A stretch of 60,054 nucleotides of DNA from NCBI GenBank assembly GCA_030148985.1, contig JASBSJ010000086.1:1-60054 (forward strand), written 5' to 3'. How positions within the stretch are numbered: the stretch's first letter is position 1; the number at the start of each line of letters is the position of its first letter. This document shows positions 36,741 to 45,771 of this stretch, piece after piece. The notes beneath the pieces were generated by a model. That model saw only the letters and a list, made by a program, of their open reading frames with translations. It made no database searches and was not told the origin of the DNA. A program made the position numbers and the translations under genes. The DNA comes from Sphingopyxis sp. GTDB taxonomy: Bacteria; Pseudomonadota; Alphaproteobacteria; Sphingomonadales; Sphingomonadaceae.

Positions 36741-38093
36741 ATGAATGATTTTCCGGAACGGCTGGCGACAGCGATGCGGCGATTCGCAGGGAAGGGTGAA
36801 CTTTCCGCGCTTTTGCGCCTGTCGGGCGGCGCGAATATGGAAAGCTGGGCCTTCGAGTGGAGCCATGACGGGCACACCGCACCCTATGTGCTGCGACGCG
36901 CGCCGTCGGCGGCCTATATGGCCGATCGCCCCTTCGGCCATGTCGATGAGGCCGCGCTGGTGATCGCGGCGCGGACGGGCGGAGTGATGGCGCCCGAAGT
37001 CGTGGGCGTGCTTGCAGACGCCGATGGTCTTGGCACCGGCTATGTAATGCGCCGCGTGATGGCGGAGGTGGCGCCCGCGGCGATCCTGGCCGATCCGCCG
37101 CCGTCGCTGCTCGCCGATCTGGGGCGCGAACTGGCGCATATCCACGCGCTGCCGCTGGCGACAATCCCGCCGGCGATCCCGCATATGGACACGCGCGAGG
37201 CGCTGGCGGCGCTCAAGGCGCGCTTCTTCGACTATGGCGGCGACCGCCCGGTGATCGCGCTCGCGATCAAATGGTGCGAGGATCATCTGCCCGCGCCCGC
37301 CGATCCCGTGCTCGTCCACGGCGACTATCGCATGGGCAATATCATGGTCGACGCCGATGGTCTGGCGACCGTGCTCGACTGGGAGCTCGCGCATATAGGC
37401 GACGCGCACGAGGATCTGGCCTTTGGCTGCATGACGGTGTGGCGGTTCGGCCGGCTCGACAAGCCGGCGTTCGGTCTCGGTAGCCTCGACGACTATTTTG
37501 CGGCCTATGAAGCCGCGGGCGGCCGCCCGGTCGATCGCAGCCGGTTTCACTTCTGGCTGGTCTATCGCACGCTCTGGTGGGCGCTGGGCTGCCTTCAGAT
37601 GGGCGAGGCCTGGCGCAGCGGCGCCGACCGGACGGTCGAGCGCGTCGTCGTCGGGCGGCGCACCGCCGAACAGGAACTGGATTTGGTGCGGCTGCTGGAG
37701 ACCGAGGCGCCCGAATTCGAGCGCGCCCGCCCGCTGCCGCCATCGCAGCCCCCTGCGCCCGCCTCGACGGGCGAGCCGACGAACCGCGAGATGGTGCAGG
37801 CGGTGCGCGACTGGATCGAAGGCGCGATCAAGCCGCACGCCGCGGGCCACGCCAAGTTCGAGGCGGTGGTCGCGATGAACGCGCTCGGGATCGTGCTGCG
37901 CGACCTCGATGCCGGAACGCGCGCCGAGGATAAGGCGCTGGCGGACGAATTGCTGTCGGGCGCCGCGACGCTCGCGCGGCCCGGCTTGCTTGCAGGTCTG
38001 CGCCGCGCGGTGCTCGACAAATGCGCGGTCGATAGCCCGAAATATGCCGCACTCGCGGCGGCGCGCGCCGAATGGGGCGGCGATAAAGAATAA
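36741..38093 (+). CDS. APH-fold kinase fused to a DUF6285-like C-terminal domain
   Basis: The N-terminal part (about 1-330) is an aminoglycoside-phosphotransferase-fold kinase with the catalytic loop LVHGDYRMGNIMVD and the metal loop VLDWELAH. The C-terminal part (about 350-450; REMVQAVRDWIEGAIKPHAAG) looks like DUF6285, which often accompanies such kinases. Followed 12 bases later by an acyl-CoA dehydrogenase. Kinase plus dehydrogenase of this type, as in LvaA/LvaC and ACAD10/11, phosphorylates and then eliminates the hydroxyl of a 4-hydroxyacyl-CoA. That role is inference; antibiotic resistance is unlikely here. Confidence 0.85.
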   Translation: MNDFPERLATAMRRFAGKGELSALLRLSGGANMESWAFEWSHDGHTAPYVLRRAPSAAYMADRPFGHVDEAALVIAARTGGVMAPEVVGVLADADGLGTGYVMRRVMAEVAPAAILADPPPSLLADLGRELAHIHALPLATIPPAIPHMDTREALAALKARFFDYGGDRPVIALAIKWCEDHLPAPADPVLVHGDYRMGNIMVDADGLATVLDWELAHIGDAHEDLAFGCMTVWRFGRLDKPAFGLGSLDDYFAAYEAAGGRPVDRSRFHFWLVYRTLWWALGCLQMGEAWRSGADRTVERVVVGRRTAEQELDLVRLLETEAPEFERARPLPPSQPPAPASTGEPTNREMVQAVRDWIEGAIKPHAAGHAKFEAVVAMNALGIVLRDLDAGTRAEDKALADELLSGAATLARPGLLAGLRRAVLDKCAVDSPKYAALAAARAEWGGDKE

Positions 38094-38105
38094 GGGAGAG
38101 AGACG

Positions 38106-39401
38106 ATGGATTTTGCGGTTCCGGCCGATTTGCAGGCCTATCTGGACGAACTCGACGCTTTCATCGCGGCCGAGATCAAGCCGCTGGAGATGGCGGACGA
38201 CAATATCCGCTTTTTCGACCATCGCCGCGAACATGCGCGCACCGACTGGGATAATCAGGGTCTGCCGCGCCACGAGTGGGAAGCGCTGCTGCGCGCGGCG
38301 ACCAGGCGGGCCGACGCCGCGGGGCACTGGCGCTTTTCAGCGCCGAAGAAATATGGCGGCAAGGATGGCAGCAATTTGTGGATGGCGGTGATCCGCGAAC
38401 ATTTCGCCGCCAAGGGGCTGGGGCTGCACAATGATCTGCAGAACGAACACAGCATCGTCGGCAATTTCCCCTTCGTCGAAATGTTCGAACAATTTGCGAC
38501 GAGCGAGGAACAGAAGCAGGAATTCATCCTCGGCGGTTTCGAGGGCAAGCGCCGCACCGCGTTCGGCCTGACCGAACCCGAACATGGCAGCGACGCGACG
38601 CATATGGAAACGCGCGCGGTGCGCGAAACCCGTGACGGCGTCGATGGCTGGCTGATCAACGGCGAAAAGATGTGGACGACGGGGATGCACGTCGCGACGC
38701 ATTGCGCGACCTTCTGCCGCACCAGCGGCAATGACGGCGACGCCAAGGGCATCACCTGCCTGCTCGTTCCCAATCCGTCGTCGGGACTCAAAATCGAGGA
38801 ATATCTCTGGACTTTCAACATGCCCACCGACCATCCGCGGGTCAGCTTCACCGATGTCTGGGTGCCCGACAGCGCGCGGCTGGGGCCCGAGGGCGGCGGC
38901 CTGTCGATCGCGCAGAGCTTTGTCCACCAGAACCGCATCCGTCAGGCGGCAAGCTCGCTGGGCGCTGCGGTTTACTGCATCGAGGAAAGCGTCCGCTACG
39001 CAAGGGAGCGCAAACCCTTTGGCGAGGCTCTGGCGAAGAATCAGGCGATCCAGTTCCCGCTCGTCGAACTGGCGACGCAGGCCGAAATGCTGCGCCTGCT
39101 GATCCGCAAGACCGCGTGGGACATGGACAACACCCCGCACAAGGAGATCGAGCGCACGCTGTCGGACAAGGTCAGCATGTGCAATTATTGGGCGAACCGC
39201 CTGGTCTGCGAAGCCGCCGACCGCGCGATGCAGGTACACGGCGGCATCGGCTATTCGCGGCACAAGCCCTTTGAGCATATCTATCGCCACCACCGCCGCT
39301 ATCGGATCACCGAAGGCGCCGAGGAGATTCAGATGCGCAAGGTTGCGGCCTATCTCTTCGGCTATCTCGGCCCGCGGCGCGAGACGCTGGGGCGGATCTG
39401 A
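38106..39401 (+). CDS. Acyl-CoA dehydrogenase family protein (ACAD10/11-like)
   Basis: A 431-residue FAD flavoenzyme. [20 protein letters not shown] is the acyl-CoA dehydrogenase FAD/substrate motif near residue 160; the C-terminal [25 protein letters not shown] holds the QVHGG signature. The protein is longer than short-chain dehydrogenases and resembles the ACAD10/11 group. It has a clear AGGGAGAGAGACG ribosome site and is co-transcribed with the APH kinase. In the proposed pathway it would turn a phosphorylated 4-hydroxyacyl-CoA into an enoyl-CoA. Confidence 0.88.
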   Translation: MDFAVPADLQAYLDELDAFIAAEIKPLEMADDNIRFFDHRREHARTDWDNQGLPRHEWEALLRAATRRADAAGHWRFSAPKKYGGKDGSNLWMAVIREHFAAKGLGLHNDLQNEHSIVGNFPFVEMFEQFATSEEQKQEFILGGFEGKRRTAFGLTEPEHGSDATHMETRAVRETRDGVDGWLINGEKMWTTGMHVATHCATFCRTSGNDGDAKGITCLLVPNPSSGLKIEEYLWTFNMPTDHPRVSFTDVWVPDSARLGPEGGGLSIAQSFVHQNRIRQAASSLGAAVYCIEESVRYARERKPFGEALAKNQAIQFPLVELATQAEMLRLLIRKTAWDMDNTPHKEIERTLSDKVSMCNYWANRLVCEAADRAMQVHGGIGYSRHKPFEHIYRHHRRYRITEGAEEIQMRKVAAYLFGYLGPRRETLGRI

Positions 39402-39409
39402 CGCGCCCG

Positions 39410-40813
39410 ATGGACCAGCCCCGCACGCTCTATGACAAGATATGGGATGCGCACGCCGTCGCCGAGGATGATGGCGAGACGCTTCTCTATATCGACCTGC
39501 ACCTGTTGCACGAGGTCACTTCGCCGCAGGCTTTCGCAGGGCTTGCGGCGGCGGGACGGCCCGTGCGGCGCCCCGAACGCGCGCTCGCGCTGTCGGATCA
39601 TAATGTGCCGACCGTGGGTCAGGCGCTCGGCCCGGCGGGCGTCGCCGACGCCGAAGCGCGCGCGCAGCTGGAGGCGCTGGTCGCCAACACGCGGCATTTC
39701 GGCATCGAGAATGTCCCGATGGGCGACCCGCGCGGCGGCATCGTCCATGTCGTCGGCCCCGAACAGGGGCGGTCGCAGCCGGGGATGACGATCGTTTGCG
39801 GCGACAGCCACACCTCGACCCATGGCGCGTTCGGCGCGCTCGCGTTCGGCATCGGCACATCGGAGGTCGAGCATGTGCTCGCAACGCAGACGATCCGCCA
39901 GCGCCGCGCGCACAACATGCGCGTGACCGTCGAGGGCGCGCTGGCGCCGCACGTCCAGGCCAAGGATCTGGCGCTTCATCTGCTCGGAACGATCGGCGTC
40001 GACGGTGCGGGCGGGCATGTCATCGAATATGCGGGCAATGCGGTGCGCGCGCTGTCGATGGAGGGGCGCATGACGCTCTGCAACCTCAGCATCGAAATGG
40101 GCGCGCGGGCGGGGTTGATCGCGCCCGACGCCACGACTTTCGCCTATCTGAAGGGCCGTCCGGCGGCACCCGATGGTGCGGCATGGGACGCGGCCGTCGC
40201 GCGCTGGCAGGCGTTCGCGAGCGACAAGGACGCCATGTTCGATCGCGAGATGCGGATCGAAGCGCGCGACGTCCGGCCGATGGTCAGCTGGGGCACCAAC
40301 CCGTCACAGGTTGTGCCGATCGACGGGCGCATCCCCGACCCGGCGGCGCTCGGCGATCCCGACGCGCGCGCCGCGGTCACCCGCGCGCTCGCCTATATGG
40401 ACCTGACGCCGGGCAGCCCGATCGCCGGACAGCGGCTCGACCGCGTGTTCATCGGCAGCTGCACCAACAGCCGGATCGAGGATCTGCGCGCCGCCGCTGC
40501 CGTCGTGCGCGGTCGCCACGTAGCGCCGCACGTCCGCGCGATGGTCGTCCCCGGATCGGGGCTGGTCAAGCGGCAGGCGGAGGCCGAGGGCATCGCCGCG
40601 ACGCTGCGCGATGCCGGGTTCGACTGGCGCGAACCCGGCTGTTCGATGTGCGTCGGCATGAACGCCGACCGGCTTGCGCCGGGCGAGCGCTGCGCCGCGA
40701 CCTCGAACCGCAACTTCGAAAATCGCCAGGGACGCGGCGGCCGTACCCACCTGATGAGCCCGGCGCTAGCGGCGGCCAGCGCCATCGCCGGGTGCATCGC
40801 CGCGCCGCGCTAA
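39410..40813 (+). CDS. leuC: LeuC-type isomerase/dehydratase large subunit (3-isopropylmalate dehydratase-like)
   Basis: Large subunit of an aconitase-family [4Fe-4S] hydro-lyase. The three cluster cysteines are C351 (GSCTNSR), C411 and C414 (EPGCSMCVG); [19 protein letters not shown] near residue 131 and [14 protein letters not shown] near the end are canonical LeuC strings. 467 residues. Nine bases after the acyl-CoA dehydrogenase, but the small subunit gene is divergent and 600 bases away. It could be the biosynthetic leucine enzyme, or a paralogue recruited to hydrate or isomerise an intermediate of this catabolic region; the sequence looks like a standard LeuC. Confidence 0.88.
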   Translation: MDQPRTLYDKIWDAHAVAEDDGETLLYIDLHLLHEVTSPQAFAGLAAAGRPVRRPERALALSDHNVPTVGQALGPAGVADAEARAQLEALVANTRHFGIENVPMGDPRGGIVHVVGPEQGRSQPGMTIVCGDSHTSTHGAFGALAFGIGTSEVEHVLATQTIRQRRAHNMRVTVEGALAPHVQAKDLALHLLGTIGVDGAGGHVIEYAGNAVRALSMEGRMTLCNLSIEMGARAGLIAPDATTFAYLKGRPAAPDGAAWDAAVARWQAFASDKDAMFDREMRIEARDVRPMVSWGTNPSQVVPIDGRIPDPAALGDPDARAAVTRALAYMDLTPGSPIAGQRLDRVFIGSCTNSRIEDLRAAAAVVRGRHVAPHVRAMVVPGSGLVKRQAEAEGIAATLRDAGFDWREPGCSMCVGMNADRLAPGERCAATSNRNFENRQGRGGRTHLMSPALAAASAIAGCIAAPR

Positions 40814-40890
40814 TCGATTGGCGCTTATGTCCGTTGCTGGGACAGCAAACGAGGAATTTCGAAGATTTGTTCGAAGGATCGTGTTGGAAC

Positions 40891-40969
40891 AAGATTCGCG
40901 CAGAGGCGCAGAGATCGCAGAGTTGAAGCGCATTCCCCTCTGCGATCTCTGCGCCTCTGCGCGAATCTT
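40891..40969. repeat. 32-bp perfect inverted repeat
   Basis: Left arm 40891-40922, right arm 40938-40969, exact complements with a 15-base loop. The sequence is built on CGCAGAGGCGCAGAG units. Related CGCAGAGGCGCAGAG arms recur at 45772-45937. It lies after leuC, where it may act as a terminator-like structure. The rest of the 40814-41149 gap shows no gene I can support. Confidence 0.9.
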
Positions 40970-41149
40970 ATAGAATGCTGCGTTTCGACCGGTTGCGGCC
41001 GTTTCAATATTGGGCGAGGATGCGGGAATGTCGGCTCGGATAGAATTTCAGCACACTGCTGATCCGCACCTAATCGCGGACGTGCGAATGTATGAGACTG
41101 ATGCGGCGGCCGCAAGGGGCCGGCGCGTCCCGGATGGGTTTGCCCCATA

Positions 41150-41347
41150 ATGATCTCGAAAGATCAACCGTTGCGGGGCTGGGATGTTTTTCTGTTGCTA
41201 CACGATCAGCCGATTTCACCCGGTGAATGTCGTCGCATAGGCATCCATTTCGTGTTTGGCGAAGCCGGTGCAACCGCCGCCCGAGAAGCTGGCAAGTTCT
41301 ATCTATGGGAAGGCGGTTTTGTCGGTGAGGGCATCGTCGTAGCCTGA
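41150..41347 (+). CDS. Small hypothetical protein
   Basis: A 65-residue frame in the 600-base gap between leuC and leuD, less GC-rich than its neighbours (many third-position A/T). The product begins MISKDQPLRGWDVFLLLHDQ, and has FVFGEAGATAAREAGKFYLW and GGFVGEGIVVA, which read like a small conserved protein rather than random frame translation. No ribosome-binding site of note. I do not recognise a family; it could be real, or a remnant of transferred DNA. Confidence 0.4.
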   Translation: MISKDQPLRGWDVFLLLHDQPISPGECRRIGIHFVFGEAGATAAREAGKFYLWEGGFVGEGIVVA

Positions 41348-41420
41348 TTTTCTTAGTCCGCTTCCCACCCCAAAACCGCCATTCGTCTCGGAAATTGTGA
41401 TCGATATAACCGCCAACCGA

Positions 41421-42017
41421 TCACGCGCGCCCGGCGCGTGTGCTTTCGAAACGGGCGATGGCGTCAGCGTGGCGCATCGTGCGCTCGATGTCGTCGAGGC
41501 CCTGCAGCAATATCTGCCGATCGGCCGGGTCGATCACAAAGGGGGTGACCTCGCCTGTGGCGCTGTAAATTTGCTGTGTGACAAGGTCGACCACGATCGG
41601 TGCGAAGCGCGAGGTGGCGACGTCTTGCCGCAGTCGCGCGCAGTCGGCGTCGGACAAACGGATCAGCAGCAGCCCGTTCTTGCGCGCGTTGCCCGCAAAA
41701 ATGTCACCGAAACTCGGCGCGATGACGCATCGGATACCAAAGTCGGTGAGCGCCCACACCGCATGTTCGCGCGACGATCCGCACCCGAAATTGCGCTCGG
41801 CGATCAATATCTCGGCGTCGCGAAAAGGGGATCGGTTCAGGATGAAATCGGCACGCTCGCGCCCGTCGGCGTCATAACGCAGCTCGCGGAACAGATGCTG
41901 GCCCAGCCCCGATCGCGTCAGCGCCTTCATATAGTGCGCGGGAATGATCATGTCGGTGTCGACATTGGCGAGCGGCAGTGGCGCCGCCACCGCCTCTATC
42001 CTGATGAACTTCTGCAC
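41421..42017 (-). CDS. leuD: LeuD-type small subunit of 3-isopropylmalate dehydratase-like enzyme
   Basis: Small subunit of the aconitase-family enzyme with LeuC. NVDTDMIIPAHYMKALTRSG at the N terminus and LIAERNFGCGSSREHAVWAL near residue 72 are the substrate-binding and serine motifs of LeuD. 198 residues. The start is GTG at 42017 with GGAGG four bases upstream; an AT-rich operator (42033-42044) sits right above it. It is transcribed away from the MarR gene, so it and leuC belong to different transcripts. Confidence 0.9.
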   Translation of the reverse strand: MQKFIRIEAVAAPLPLANVDTDMIIPAHYMKALTRSGLGQHLFRELRYDADGRERADFILNRSPFRDAEILIAERNFGCGSSREHAVWALTDFGIRCVIAPSFGDIFAGNARKNGLLLIRLSDADCARLRQDVATSRFAPIVVDLVTQQIYSATGEVTPFVIDPADRQILLQGLDDIERTMRHADAIARFESTRAGRA

Positions 42018-42032
42018 ACCGCCTCCATTAAC

Positions 42033-42044
42033 TTAGAATACTAA
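42033..42044. promoter_or_regulatory. Palindromic operator site B (TTAGAATACTAA)
   Basis: Between leuD (start 42017, minus) and the MarR gene (start 42209, plus); reads ACTTAGTATTCTAAG towards leuD and would cover its promoter and leader. Exact reverse complement of site C. Confidence 0.7.
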
Positions 42045-42208
42045 GTAAATCGCGCAATGGCTTTTGTCCAACCTTATCCTCGACGTTGGGCCGCACCGTG
42101 GCGCCGTATGGCGACGAAGATGGTTGCCCGGTGAATCTTCGCGTCCTAAGGTTCGGGCCCGCGCTGGTCTGCATCCGGCGCGCGGGGCAGGCGACGGGGA
42201 GCAGCAAC

Positions 42209-42715
42209 TTGGCCAAGAACAAGCAGGCGTACCGGCATCCGGCCGAATATTATACCGACCCCGAAAACAGCATCGGCTATCTGGCGCGCGTCGTCTTCCG
42301 CTCCTTTTCGCGCCTGCTGGAGCGGCGCACGCTGACGCACGACGTTTCGGCTGGCCAGTGGCGCTTCCTGCGCCAGCTGTGGCGTGAGGACGGCATCACC
42401 CAGCGCGAGCTGAGCGAGCGCGTCGGGATGCGCGAACCGACCACCGTCGTCGCGCTGAAAGGGCTGGAAAAAGCCGGGCTGATCACGCGCAAGAAGACCG
42501 CCGACGACCGGCGCAAGACCTTTATCTTTCTGACCCCGCACGCCAAGAAGCTCGAACTCATCCTCGCGCCGATGAATGCCGAGATTCACGAGATTGCGAC
42601 GAGCGGCATGACCGACGAAGAGGTCGAAATGCTCCAGGCGTTGTTGCGCCGCGTGATCGAGAATCTGGCCGAGGAAACGCGCAAGCTTGCCGTGCTGTCG
42701 GAGATCAAGGCCTGA
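42209..42715 (+). CDS. MarR-family transcription regulator
   Basis: A 168-residue winged-helix regulator. The HTH is ITQRELSERVGMREPTTVVALKGLEKAGL near residue 65, followed by the wing RKKTADDRRKTFIFLT. Start taken as TTG 42209 because GGGGAG lies six bases upstream; several upstream in-frame starts exist. Flanked on both sides by the palindrome (42033 and 42750), so it is the leading candidate to bind it, including its own and leuD promoters. MarR proteins usually sense small aromatic or acyl ligands. Confidence 0.85.
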   Translation: MAKNKQAYRHPAEYYTDPENSIGYLARVVFRSFSRLLERRTLTHDVSAGQWRFLRQLWREDGITQRELSERVGMREPTTVVALKGLEKAGLITRKKTADDRRKTFIFLTPHAKKLELILAPMNAEIHEIATSGMTDEEVEMLQALLRRVIENLAEETRKLAVLSEIKA

Positions 42716-42749
42716 TCGCTTGCCTCTTGCCCTTTCGCCGGACAATAGA

Positions 42750-42761
42750 TTAGTATTCTAA
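42750..42761. promoter_or_regulatory. Palindromic operator site C (TTAGTATTCTAA)
   Basis: TTAGTATTCTAA, 22 bases before the flavin reductase ATG (SD GGAGAGGG between). A possible -35 TTGCCC lies about 18 bases upstream of TAGTAT, so the palindrome would overlap a promoter -10 element. Confidence 0.72.
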
Positions 42762-42782
42762 CTATCTTGTCGGAGAGGGAAA

Positions 42783-43358
42783 ATGACCAGCATTGCCGTT
42801 GTCGCCGGAAGCACGCGCGAAGGCTCCTATAACCGCGCGCTCGCCGAACTTGCCGCCGCCAGTCTTGAGGCGCAGGGCGCGCGCGTGACGCGCGTCGATC
42901 TGGGCGCGTTCGACCTGCCGCTCTATTCGGCGGCGATCGAGGCGAATGCCTTTCCGCCCGACGCCGCGCGATTGAAGGCGTTGTTCGTCGAACAGGACGG
43001 CCTGCTGTTCGTGTCGCCCGAATATAATGGCTCGCTGTCGCCGCTGCTGAAGAATGCAATCGACTGGGCGTCGCGGCCGACGGGTGACGAGGGACTGGTC
43101 GCGCTCACCGCCTATCGCGGCAAGGCGGCGGCGATCATGTCGGCGTCGATCAGCCCCTTTGGCGGGCTGCGCGGGTTGATGCACCTGCGCCAGATTCTCT
43201 CGACGGTGCAGATGCTCGTGATTCCCGAACAGGTGGTGGTGCCGAACGCGCACGCCGCCTTTGCCGAGGATGGCGGTTTGAAGGACGCGCTCCCGGCGTC
43301 GCTCGTCGAACAGACTGCGGCGCGGCTGATTGCGGTCGCGAAGGTGCTGTCGACCTAA
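42783..43358 (+). CDS. NAD(P)H-dependent FMN reductase
   Basis: A 191-residue flavodoxin-like FMN reductase. FMN-phosphate loop AGSTREGSYNRALAE at the N terminus and LFVSPEYNGSLSPLLKNAIDW near residue 78 are diagnostic. It could supply reduced flavin to a monooxygenase, or act as a quinone reductase. No monooxygenase partner lies next to it. Its promoter carries site C. Ends 24 bases before a long inverted repeat. Confidence 0.88.
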   Translation: MTSIAVVAGSTREGSYNRALAELAAASLEAQGARVTRVDLGAFDLPLYSAAIEANAFPPDAARLKALFVEQDGLLFVSPEYNGSLSPLLKNAIDWASRPTGDEGLVALTAYRGKAAAIMSASISPFGGLRGLMHLRQILSTVQMLVIPEQVVVPNAHAAFAEDGGLKDALPASLVEQTAARLIAVAKVLST

Positions 43359-43382
43359 GGCCGGTAAAAGATACACAGCGCC

Positions 43383-43486
43383 GTGCCCCTGCGCAGGCAG
43401 GGGCCCATCTCCAGACGTTGCGCCTTACTCAGCCGGTGGCTTGGTTGTCGGCGGCAGGAGATGGGCCCCTGCCTGCGCAGGGGCAC
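43383..43486. repeat. 30-bp perfect inverted repeat
   Basis: Arms 43383-43412 and 43457-43486 are exact complements (GTGCCCCTGCGCAGGCAGGG...) around a 44-base centre. It fills the gap between the convergent flavin reductase and MarR genes and may end transcription from both sides. Confidence 0.9.
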
Positions 43487-43514
43487 GATGTGCTTTGAGT
43501 AAAGTTGGCAAGCC

Positions 43515-43973
43515 CTATGCGCGACCCTCGCGTCGGACGGCGGGCGCGCGCTCGACATTATCCCCCCAATCGGCCTCAAGCGCATCGAACAGCGCATCGA
43601 ACCGCTCCTGCCCGATCCGCGCGGCAATCTGCGCGGTCAGCGCATCCATCGCGCGCTGTGCATCCTTGCGCATCCGGGCGCCGGTTTCGGTAAGCGAGAC
43701 GATCATGTGCCGCCGGTCTTCGGGGTCGACGTCGAGCCGGACGATACCAAGCTTGACCATCTGGTTGATCGTGCTGTGGATCGCCTGCCGCGATACGCCG
43801 AGGTTGCGGGCGATGTCGGACGGGCGCACGATGCCGCTGACGATGTTGGTCATCACCATCGATTGCGGCCGGCTGACATCGGGCCAGCCGCCCTCGTGAA
43901 GCCGTGCCTGCAACCCTTCGTCGAGCCAGCAGAACCGCTGGAAAAGCGCGATGATCAATTGGTTGTTGCGCAT
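43515..43973 (-). CDS. MarR-family transcription regulator (second)
   Basis: A 152-residue winged-helix regulator (DIARNLGVSRQAIHSTINQM helix-turn-helix; DPEDRRHMIVSLTETG wing). Start ATG at 43973 gives a normal MarR N terminus (NNQLIIALFQRF). Divergent from the acyl-CoA synthetase gene at 44119, with the palindrome site D between them, so it is a second candidate for that operator. Confidence 0.86.
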   Translation of the reverse strand: MRNNQLIIALFQRFCWLDEGLQARLHEGGWPDVSRPQSMVMTNIVSGIVRPSDIARNLGVSRQAIHSTINQMVKLGIVRLDVDPEDRRHMIVSLTETGARMRKDAQRAMDALTAQIAARIGQERFDALFDALEADWGDNVERAPAVRREGRA

Positions 43974-44078
43974 AGGATGTGGATTGCGACCCCATAGCCG
44001 GCGGGGTGCCGGCGCGCGCACGCTAGAAGGGCGACGCGCGCGAGGCAAGCCGGGCAGGGCATTGCCAAGATAAAATGC

Positions 44079-44090
44079 TTAGTATACTAT
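44079..44090. promoter_or_regulatory. Palindromic operator site D (TTAGTATACTAT)
   Basis: TGCTTAGTATACTATCTATT upstream of the acyl-CoA synthetase (start 44119), one mismatch in each half to the consensus. The sequence after it (CTATCTATTCAA) matches that after site E. Confidence 0.62.
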
Positions 44091-44118
44091 CTATTCAACG
44101 AGACAGGAGAGGGACCGC

Positions 44119-45753
44119 ATGGACGGGTTGATGCAGAATGTGCCGCTGACCGTCGACCGGATCATCGACCATGCGGCGGCGTGGCATGGCGCGCGCGAAA
44201 TCGTGTCGCGCGATGCCGAGGGCCGCGTCAGCCGATCGACCTATGCCGATATTCATGCCGATGCGAAGCGCGTGTCGAACGCGCTGACCGCGGAGGGAAT
44301 CAAGCCGGGCGACCGCGTCGCAACGATGGCGTGGAACGGCGCGCGCCACCTTGCCGCGTGGTATGGCGCGGCGGGGATGGGGGCGGTGCTCCACACGCTC
44401 AACCCGCGACTGTTCCTCGAACAGATCGCCTATATCGCCAACCATGCGGGCGACCGGCTGCTCATTGCCGATCCGGCGACCGCCGACCTCGTCGAGCAAC
44501 TGCTGCCGCAGGTGCCGTCGATCGAGAAGGTGATTTTCTTCTGCGACGCCGCGTCGATGCCGGAAACGAGTTTTGCGGCGACCGCCTTCGACGACTGGAT
44601 CGCCGGGCACCCGGTCGAATATGTCTGGGGCGGTTTCGACGAAAACGCCGCGTGCGGCCTCTGCTATACCAGCGGGACGACTGGCAATCCCAAGGGCGTG
44701 CTCTATTCGCACCGCTCCAACTATATTCACGCGCTGATGACCTTGCAGCGCGACGCGCTCGCGCTGTCGGCGCGCGACACGGTGCTGCTCGTCGTGCCGA
44801 TGTATCATGCGAATGCGTGGGGGGTGGTCTATTCGGCGCCCGCGGTCGGCGCGAAACTTGTGCTTCCGGGTCAGCGGATGGACGGCGAATCGATCTATAA
44901 TCTGATCGAGGAAGAGGGCGTCACTTACTCGGCCGCGGTGCCGACGGTATGGCAGATGTTGCTGCAATATATGCAGGAAAAGGGCAAACGCTTCACGACG
45001 CTCGAGCGCGTGACGATCGGCGGATCGGCGTGCCCGGAGTCGATCATCCGCACCTTCCGCGACGATTATGGCGTCGATGTCATTCAGGGGTGGGGCATGA
45101 CCGAAACCTCGCCGCTCGGCACGGTGTCGGTGCCCAATGCGTCGGTCGCCGCCAAATCGGACGCCGAGCAGATGGCGTATAAGCTCAAACAGGGGCGGTT
45201 GCTTTGCGGGCTGGAGATGAAGCTGGTCGATGACGCGGGCAGCCGCGTGCCGCACGACGGCAGGACGCCGGGGCGGCTGATGGTGAAGGGACCGACGATC
45301 GCCGCCGCCTATTATGGCGGTGAGGGCGGCGACGTGCTCGACGCCGAGGGCTTTTTCGACACGGGCGACGTCAGCACGATCGACGGCGAAGGCTATATGC
45401 AAATCACCGACCGTGCGAAGGATGTCGTCAAATCGGGCGGCGAATGGATCAGCTCGATCGAGATCGAAAATATCGCGATGGGGCATGACGCGGTCGCCAA
45501 CGCCGCGGTCGTCGGTGTCGCGCATCCGAAATGGGACGAGCGGCCGATCCTGCTGTGCCAGCTCAAACCCGGCGCGAGCGCCTCGGCTGACGATATTCGC
45601 GCCTATCTCGACGGCCGGATCGCCAAATGGTGGATGCCCGACGATGTGCTGTTCGTCGATGACATTCCGTTGGGGCCGACGGGGAAGATCGACAAGAAAG
45701 CGATCCGCGCGGGACTGGAGGGATATAAGCTGCCTTTCGAGGTCAGCCGCTGA
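44119..45753 (+). CDS. Acyl-CoA synthetase (AMP-forming, fatty-acid-type)
   Basis: A 544-residue class I adenylating enzyme of the medium/long-chain fatty acyl-CoA synthetase group. Core motif LCYTSGTTGNPKGVLYSHR near residue 183, GWGMTETSPLG near 322, and the C-terminal KSGGEWISSIEIEN hinge and PTGKIDKKAIR lysine motif. SD GGAGAGGG. It begins the second half of the catabolic region under site D. Acid substrate unknown. Confidence 0.9.
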   Translation: MDGLMQNVPLTVDRIIDHAAAWHGAREIVSRDAEGRVSRSTYADIHADAKRVSNALTAEGIKPGDRVATMAWNGARHLAAWYGAAGMGAVLHTLNPRLFLEQIAYIANHAGDRLLIADPATADLVEQLLPQVPSIEKVIFFCDAASMPETSFAATAFDDWIAGHPVEYVWGGFDENAACGLCYTSGTTGNPKGVLYSHRSNYIHALMTLQRDALALSARDTVLLVVPMYHANAWGVVYSAPAVGAKLVLPGQRMDGESIYNLIEEEGVTYSAAVPTVWQMLLQYMQEKGKRFTTLERVTIGGSACPESIIRTFRDDYGVDVIQGWGMTETSPLGTVSVPNASVAAKSDAEQMAYKLKQGRLLCGLEMKLVDDAGSRVPHDGRTPGRLMVKGPTIAAAYYGGEGGDVLDAEGFFDTGDVSTIDGEGYMQITDRAKDVVKSGGEWISSIEIENIAMGHDAVANAAVVGVAHPKWDERPILLCQLKPGASASADDIRAYLDGRIAKWWMPDDVLFVDDIPLGPTGKIDKKAIRAGLEGYKLPFEVSR

Positions 45754-45771
45754 TGGAGGTGCCGGGATATT

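Noticed and set aside
36741-38093. Aminoglycoside resistance gene
   Set aside because: The APH fold is shared by many metabolic kinases; the adjacent acyl-CoA dehydrogenase and C-terminal domain point to metabolism.
40814-41149. Possible genes on either strand around the 32-bp inverted repeat
   Set aside because: Short frames cross the repeat and show no protein-like features or ribosome sites.
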